A DNA stretch of 64,000 nt from Sipunculus nudus. Lineage: Eukaryota; Annelida; Sipuncula; Golfingiida; Sipunculidae. Under the pieces are notes generated by a model. The model searched no databases. It was not told the origin of the DNA and worked only from the letters and a program-made list of their open reading frames with translations. Made by a program: the position numbers and the translations under genes. Positions 15,401 to 24,400 of this stretch are shown in pieces; within the stretch, counting starts at the first letter, position 1, and every line of letters begins with the position of its first letter. Location of the stretch: contig CM049314.1 in NCBI GenBank assembly GCA_026874595.1, positions 15,618,729 to 15,682,728 on the forward strand, written 5' to 3'.

Positions 15401-18400
15401 TTTGTTTTATGGTGTACAGCTAATTATGTAGGCTTGTATAAACATCATTCCCTGTTTGTTGCTTAATAAAGAGTTTACCTTAAAATTTGTATGTGTTATT
15501 ATGTACAATGCACTTTGTAAAATTGTCTGATTAAGTTCTATATTTACATGTGCATATCATAATTCATAAATATAATTAACTTTATTCTGTGTACATAAAC
15601 ATTATTTTATAAATGTCTTCAATAAATATATTAAACTAAAAATATTAATATTTGTATAGATGTTATTATCTACAATGTGCTATGTAAAATTATAACTTTA
15701 AGTTCTATATTTACATGTTCATATCATAATTCATAAATGCAGTGAAACCTTGTTGTGTCAAACTCGCTTAAGTAGATTACCAAGCTAATGTCAAAGTTAC
15801 AGACTTGATATTCCGGACAACTCTAGTTAAATTAATACTAAGTAAAACCTGCTTGTGTTGAACCTCATATGTGTCGAATTTCTGAGGGTCCCTTCGACTT
15901 TGACACAACAAGGTTTCACTGTATAAATAACTTTAATGTAATAACATATACATTACTGGTAATTTATATATGGCTGTAATTAAAACTAGAATACGGGTAG
16001 TCAACAAGCGACTACATGTATCCGCCAAAATCAGGGTAGGACTGGTTAAGTGAGGCATGGATTGATAGGCAATGGGAAATAGAGTTACATGTGTTACATA
16101 TTAGAATGGATGTCTAACATGTAAAAATGATTGTAGGTGGCGCCACCTGTTTTTTGAACGAGAAACTATCCAAGATGTATACACATGTGAAATTTCAGGT
16201 TGAAACGTCAAACCACTGCAGAGATATGAGTGATTTTACCCTTCAGCAGACAAACAGATGGACGCTCTGCAAAAATGGCTGCACTGGAGGAGCCAACATT
16301 TTTCTGTATGTTATAAAGCTATCCCAGGGCTACATTTGTGTAAAAAAATTTTCCTGATTGGTCAAACGAATCCAGAGATATAAGCATTAATGTCTGCAGC
16401 GTGAACGTGAATGAAGCTGGCGCCACCTGTCATCAAATCAAGAAAGCTATCCAGGATGTATACGCATGCCGTATCACAGGTAATTTGGTCAAACCACTGC
16501 AGAGATATGAGTGATTTTAACCCAAGGCCGACAAACAGATGGATGCTGTACAAAAATGGCTGCAGTTGGTGCCACCATTTTTGTGTATGTTATAAAGCTA
16601 TCCATGGGCTACATTTGTGTAAAATTTTTTCCTGATTGGTCAAACAAGTCCGGAGATATAAGCATAGGTGTCTACAGCGTGAACCTGTAGGTAGGTGGCG
16701 CCACCTATCATAAAATCAAGAAAGCTATGCGGGATGAATACGCATGCCGAATTTCAAGTAATTTGGTCAAACCACTGCAGAGATATAAGTGATTTTAACC
16801 CAAGGCAGACAAACAGATGGACATTGTGCAAAAATGGCTGCAGGTGGCGCCACCATTTTTGTGTATGTTATAAAGCTATCCAAGGGCTACATTTGTGTAA
16901 AAAAATTTCCTGATCGGTCAAACGGTTCCTGAGATATGTGGGTTTTTATGTGTGGAAACAGACGCTGGGCAGAGAGGAAAGGTCAGAGGTCAAGGCCAAT
17001 TGGTCAGGCACCAGTTCACATGTGACCCGATAATTGGTGTAAGTTTCGGAAAAATCCCCCCAGTAGTCTCAGAGGGTGTTCTTGGGAAACGAACGCCGCC
17101 GCCGCCGCGGAACCCGGTCAAAAACATAGTATCCGCAAAACTTTGTTTTGGCGGATACAATAATCAACTAAAAATATAAAGCCTGAGGTCTGTAATTTGT
17201 CTGAAATATAAATCACAAGCACACCATTACCACAGAACACTACTATCACCCACCTGAATTCTGTGCCAAGGTGCCCCGCAATGTTCTGTGACCATATGTC
17301 TGAAAGCCCACCAGCTGAGCTAATTCATGTCTTGAAGAAAGCAGTGATCCAAGTAACGAAAGCTGCTGAGGGTCAGGGTACAGATACACTCTGTAGGCAG
17401 CCTCTCTCACCTGTCAATCAAGTCATAAAGTAACCCTGCATGTCAGCTGGTAATTTTAAACATAATACATCCATTCTTGTTGGTCTGATAACACACCGTT
17501 TCTAGGACAAAGCCAAGAATCAGACCAACGGGGTTGGGTGTCATGGTGTAAACAGACCTATGAGTGTCACATTTAAAATTTGGAGCTGAATACACAATGC
17601 AATATCACATGCACTCTTATTGGTCTGATTACAACTGTTTGCTTTCTGCCCACCCTGGTGTTCCAAATCAGAAAATCTTGCTATATCAATAGGGACAGAC
17701 TTAAAAGCACTTCAAAAATTAAAGCAAGGGGCAAGATTTGGCATGACATTTCAATAGCGCTGGTCTGAATGTAGGCCTTCTTACTGCTGACATTGTGTCT
17801 GTGTTGTGTTTACTAGGACTGGTGATTGGTTTTAATCATGATGGAAAAATCGGTAATAGAAAAAATAGGCATGACATATAAGATAAAAGGAAGATTTAGA
17901 GAGGAATTAAACATTTTATCAACACACACAAACAGAAATTCATAGGACAATCTCCAGTCATTTTGACTCTTACCTGTATACAATACAGTGATGGGGAAAG
18001 ACATCTGATGGCAAACATGGAAATTTCTCTGGTACCTGACCTCTGAAAAAGGTCTGGCATCTATTCAAGTCCAGTGTTTATTTTTCTGAGACTTTGTTTT
18101 GCCCAAGCCTCAAAATAAGGCATGCGACTATTTAAGGTCTGGTGTCTGATCAAAAAATATGGTATATACATACTTTTTAGAGTATCTGTGAAGGCATTTT
18201 TGACAAAAGCTGCCAGTGTTAACAGACAGATGCCATACAGCAGACGGATACTTCACAATGGCTTTAACTCACGGGTGAACTATAAAATGTATGCAGAATG
18301 TCCTATTGTGATTCTGTATTGAAATATTGTGAGCAGTTTATTATTGATATTTTGTAAATATCAAGCTGTATTATGGAAAACTTATGACTTACAAGATCAC

Positions 18401-21400
18401 TGGTGTGATCAGAAAACAAGCCTGTGACCATCAGATTGTCTCCATCTACTGTGAATCTGCAACAAATTAATAAAAACAGAGCATATAATGTCTCCATCTA
18501 CTGTGAATCTGTAACAAATTAATATAAACAGAGCTTATAATAATGTCTCCATCTACTGTGAATCTGCAACAAATTAATAAAAACAGAGCATATAATGTTT
18601 CCATCTACTGTGAATCTGCAACAAATTAATAAAAACAGAGCATATAATGTTTCCATCTACTGTGAACCTGCAACAAATTAATAAAAACAGAGCATATAAT
18701 GTTTCCATCTACTGTGAATCTGCAACAACTTAATAAAAAACAGAGCGTAAATTGTCTCCATCTACAGTTTATCTTCAACAAATTAATAAAAACAGAGCAT
18801 ATAATGTCTCCATCTACTGTGAATCTGCAACAAATTAATAAAAACAGAGGATATAATGTTTCCATCTACTGTGAATCTGCAACAAATTAATAAAAACAGA
18901 GCATATAATGTTTCCATCTACTGTGAATCTGCAACAACTTAATAAAAAACAGAGCATATAATGTCTCCATCTACTGTGAATCTGCAACAAATTAATAAAA
19001 ACAGAGGATACAATGTTTCCATCTACTGTGAATCTGCAACAAATTAATAAAAACAGAGCATATAATGTTTCCATCTACTGTGAATCTGCAACAACTTAAT
19101 AAAAAACAGAGCGTAAATTGTCTCCATCTACAGTTTATCTTCAACAAATTAATAAAAACAGAGTGTTTAATAATGCATATCAAATGTACTTATTATTAAT
19201 TGATCAATGAACCATGGAATACAGTTCATATGACAGAATCGCATATCAGTCATTACAAAGCTTAAATATAATTATTTTATTTTACTGCAAATTTGTATAT
19301 GTAGGAAATCTTGTGAGGATCTGCCATTACTAAAAAGCACTTACACCCAAGACCCAACCAACTGTTAATGGACAGATGCCACATCATGGCAAAATTTTAC
19401 AGTTTAGGCAAAACACGTAGGATTGGGACGTGTCGAGGGCTCTTAAGGAATCTAATGGCTACAAAATTTATTTTATACTTGTATCTTCCCTGAGGATGAC
19501 AACATTACTTATTGAGTTAACAGGCTGTGTTCCCTCTAGGAGATACAGGACACTGAATTATGAACATTTATATTCCAGAGAGAATGATGACAAAACTCAA
19601 GCAAGATAATTATACAAAGGGGGTCAGGATGTTCTCTTGTGTGTCTCTCATTCTGTTTGTGTAATGTCTGTTACTGTGTATGAGTAAAAAATTTACAAAA
19701 CTTTTTATATAGTAATGAGAAGCAGGTTGATATAAAATAATTTGGATGGTTACTTCCCACTATGTGAGGTAGAACTGTCTGTGTGCTGTTTCTGCATTTT
19801 TCTTACATATGCTGCAGCTGTTCAGGCAGCTTTGAGCGGGGCATGCTGATTGTGTGAGGTATGACTTTCTGTGTTCTGTACCTGCATTTTACTAATACAT
19901 ACTGAAGCTGCTCGGGCAGCTTTGAGCGGGGCATGCTGATTGTGTGAGGTATGACTTTCTGTGTTCTGTACCTGCATTTTACTTATACATACTGAAGCTG
20001 CTCAGGCAGCTTTGAGCGGGGCATGCTGATTGTGTGAGGTATGACTTTCTGTGTGCTGTACCTGCTTTTAACTTACACATACTGCAGCTGCTCGGGCAGC
20101 TTTGAGCGGGGCATGCTGATTGGCTGCTGTGTTCCCTGCATAAACAGGCTGCTCAGCATTAGAATCTTCTCATTCAACTTGACAAACTGCTCCCTCTGGT
20201 GACAAAAAGCATAACTCTTATAGAATTAACCATCTTAAAAGAAACGGATTATTTTATGAAATTTAACTGCATAACTCCAAATTTTTTTTTTTAATTTAAA
20301 AAGAAAAAGAAAATTAACATGGGCTGATGTAATGAACAATACTTGCAGAGACTCAAGCCTAGTTCCTGCACAGATTATTAGATCTTTAAATCCATGTTTC
20401 TTGATTTACCAGTTGTAGGATCACAAGATATTCATAAAAATCGATATATCTTTTAATATAAGTATTAAATTATACAAACAGTGATAGATGACATATGTAC
20501 ACAAATTTAAAATTACAGATACATGAGGGGTTATGTGAAAAATGCAATTAGCTTAACAAATGCCTTTCACCTTCTTCTGCTCCAGATGAATCCCACTTTG
20601 TTCAAAGTCAAACATGAAAAGTTTAGCCACACGCTCGTCCACCTCATCAGTCGGCACCACATCACCCTTCTCTATCACATCCCTCAGTGCTCGATGGATG
20701 TCTACATTGGTGTTCAACCTTCAACATATCATTTACAACACTCTGATCAAACATATCATTAACACCACTCTGATCGAACTTACTCTATATAAACTACACA
20801 TAATCAACAACAACTAGAATGGCTTTGCTTTTGCAGGTGCAAAAACAGATATATGTCTCCCCTGACCCCTGGACCATCCCCAAATATGAGGGGTAAAAAT
20901 ATTCATCATTTTATTATCACAAAACTTACGGTGTTTTGGGAGTCATATAAATGCACAGATATCACCTAAAGTGAAGGTCACCAGTTTTCAAACTTTTCTT
21001 AAATGTTATGGAAAGGACTTGTGGGTGAAATTAGAAAAAAAGGTAAAAGGAACTTAAATGTTATGGGGGTCACAATGATTTCAGATTTGGCAGAACTGAC
21101 CTTAAAGATACAGGTCAAAGTAACCAATTTTCAGTCTTGTCACAGAACATGGAGGATATACAAGAGATTTGTCAAATTTAAGAAATAAATCTTCAGTACT
21201 TCTGAAATTTAAATGGTCACAATAATCCTACAAGTTGGCAGATATGACCTTGAAGATCAAGGTCATCAGTAATCAAACTCATCTGAGAATGCAGTGGAAA
21301 CAACCTATGTGGCAAATTTGAGGACAAAATATGCAATACTGAATGGGGTTCACAGTTTTGACCTTGTATATCAAGGTCAAGGGTTTGCAAACTTTTCCAA

Positions 21401-24400
21401 TACTTAAGGAAAGAGCTGGTGTGTAACATTTGAGGAAAACATCTTCAGTACTACCAAAGTTATGGCAGTAACAATAATCCAAGAATTGTACAGATCTGAC
21501 CTTGAAGATCAAGCTCAAGGTGACCAGTTACAGAGCTTTTCTGAGGACTGACTGGAAACAATTTGTGTGTTGAATCTGAGGGGCAAAATATGCAATACTT
21601 CATAAGTTATCACAAGATTTCTTAGAGACAACTATAATTTGGCTTATTTGACACTGAAGTTCCTGCTAAAGGTCTCCAGTTTTTAAACTCATCCAAAACT
21701 TGGTTGAAACAAAATGTGTATCACACTTGAGGACAAAATGTGCAATATTTCGAAAGTTATGGGGTTCTTCCTTTGTAACCATCTGTGTTGTAATATGTGA
21801 TGTTACTCGGGCCTAAATTCAACAACAGCGTATATAACAGAAGATTGTCAGTTTTCGGCACCTCCAGGAGACATACATTTTACAAAATTGAAGATTTGCA
21901 GCATGTAGCAACATAAAGCCACTGGATTTGATGTGATCATCTCTTGAAAGACTGTTCTATCAATAAATGGAGTAAAGTAGAGGGTAACATGGATTTATAC
22001 TGACTGTTCCACAAGGAAACAATGTAACATAGAGGGTAACATGGATTTATACTGGCTGTTCTACAAGGACACAATGTAACATAGAGGTTAACATGGATTT
22101 ATACTGACTGTTCCACCAGGACACAATGTAACATAGAGGGTAACATGGATATATACTGACTGTTTCACCAGGACACAATGTAACATAGAGGGTAACATGG
22201 TTTTATACTGACTGTTCCACCAGGACACAATGTAACATAGAGGGTAACATGGATTTATACTGACTGTTCCACCAGGACACAATGTAATATAGAGGGTAAC
22301 ATGGATTTATACTGACTGTTCCACCAGGACACAATGTAACATAGAGGGTAACATGGATTTATACTGGCTGTTCCACCAATACACAATGTAACATAAAGGT
22401 TAACTTGGATTTATACTGACTGTTCCACCAGGACACAATGTAACATAGAGGGTAACATGGTTTTATACTGACTGTTCCACCAGGACACAATGTAATATAG
22501 AGGTTAACATGGATTTATACTGACTGTTCCACAAAGACACAATGTAACATAGAGGGTAACATGGATTTATACTGACTGTTCTACAAGGACACAATGTAAC
22601 ATAGAGGGTAACATGGATTTATACTGGCTGTTCTACAAGGACACAATGTAACATAGAGGTTAACATGGATTTATACTGACTGTTCCACCAGTACACAATG
22701 TAACATAGAGGGTAACATGGATTTATACTGACTGTTCCACCAGGACACAATGTAACATAGAGGGTAACATGGATTTATACTGACTGTTCTGCAAGGACAC
22801 AATGTAACATAGAGGGTAACATGGATTGATACTGACTGTTTAACCAGGACACAATGTAACATAGAGGGTAACATTGATTTATACTGACTGTTCCACCAGG
22901 ATACAATGTAACATAGAGTGTAACATGGATTTATACTGACTGTTCCACCAAGGCACTGATGCTCATGCAGACCTCCTCTGCTGCCTGGGTGTAACCCTTA
23001 TTAGGGTGAGCTACTCGTACAAAGTCAGCCTAGAAATACAAGTATTTGCTGAATTAGGGCATCATATTTTTTAAGATCAATTTATTATATATGAAAATTG
23101 TTTTATCAGCTATAAATGATGTTTTTACAAGTTTAATATACACTAAGTACCCAATGCTAAGGTTCCTTTGTAGGCTTACAATAATACATATCTGATTAAA
23201 GTACATGTACATTGTTTTGATTTGATGGTCAAATGTAAAATATATTACCGGTATATACATGACCTTTACCTGTCGGTCTCAAAATAGCTATTAGAGATTA
23301 CATGTGACCCCACTAACTAGTCCAGTGAAATCTATTCAAGACCAACATGCACAGAAGATTATTATTAAATATTATGAATTAATTATTGAGAAACTGTATG
23401 AACTGTTCCTGAAAACAGACCCATTATAGCAAAATTTCACATTTTCTGTCAAATTTTTAATTGACAGGTTCTCCTGGTTTGGTTCAAAATTTCAATGATT
23501 ACCTTAAAATAGGTCTAACACATGTAATATATCACCATGCAAATACATAATAGGACTCTCACTTGTAAAATCAGGATAGAACTTGGATTCAAATTATTAA
23601 AATCACAGTTGACATTACTAGTCTCATACAAAATATAAAACTCTACATGTTGAATATCCATGGCTAATTTAAAGGCATTAGGTACTGAAAGATTGGATTT
23701 TATCAGTATATTATATAAAGAGCAAAGAAAATTGGGACCATGAAAAGCGGTCTTTTTTCAAGGTGGGCATGATACTGAGGTGGTTGCTATGTGAGGTTTT
23801 CTTGCATAAACTTTTGTACACATACCATGTCTGCCACCCTGCACAGCACATCAGAGAGCTGATCAAACACCTGTACCAACTTGCGTTTCCTGTTTCCACT
23901 GGTTGCCTCAGCAACCAGAGCTTCAACCTCTCTTTGGGCATTCTCTTGTAACAGGTAGAACCCTGTCTGGTCGGTGAGCTGAGGAATCTTGAACAGTCCC
24001 TGTTATAATAAATCAATTCAGTAAGCTGAGGAATCTTGAACAGTCCCTGTTATAATAAATCAAGTCAGTAAGCTGAGAAACTTTGAACAGTCCCTATTAT
24101 AATAAATCAAGGCAGTGAGCCGAGGAACTTTGAACAGTCCCTATTATAATAAATCAAGTCAGTGAGCTGAGGAACTTTGAACAGTCCCTGTTATAATTAA
24201 TCAAGGCAGTGAGCCGAGGAATCTTGAACAGTCCTTGTTACTTTTAATCAAGTCAGTAAGCTAAGGAATATTGAACAGTCACTGTTAATTCAATCAAGTT
24301 TGTATTCAACAATCCAATAATTTCAGCACCTTCATATGTATTTGTATGACATTCACAGAGATAAAATCATGTTTCATTTCCATAACTTACAGAATATACT

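Noticed and set aside
20722-20790. Exon-edge array at MIPEP exon 4
   Set aside because: Only two intronic copies of a 27-base unit next to the acceptor, with no exon bases; too weak to count with the seven others.
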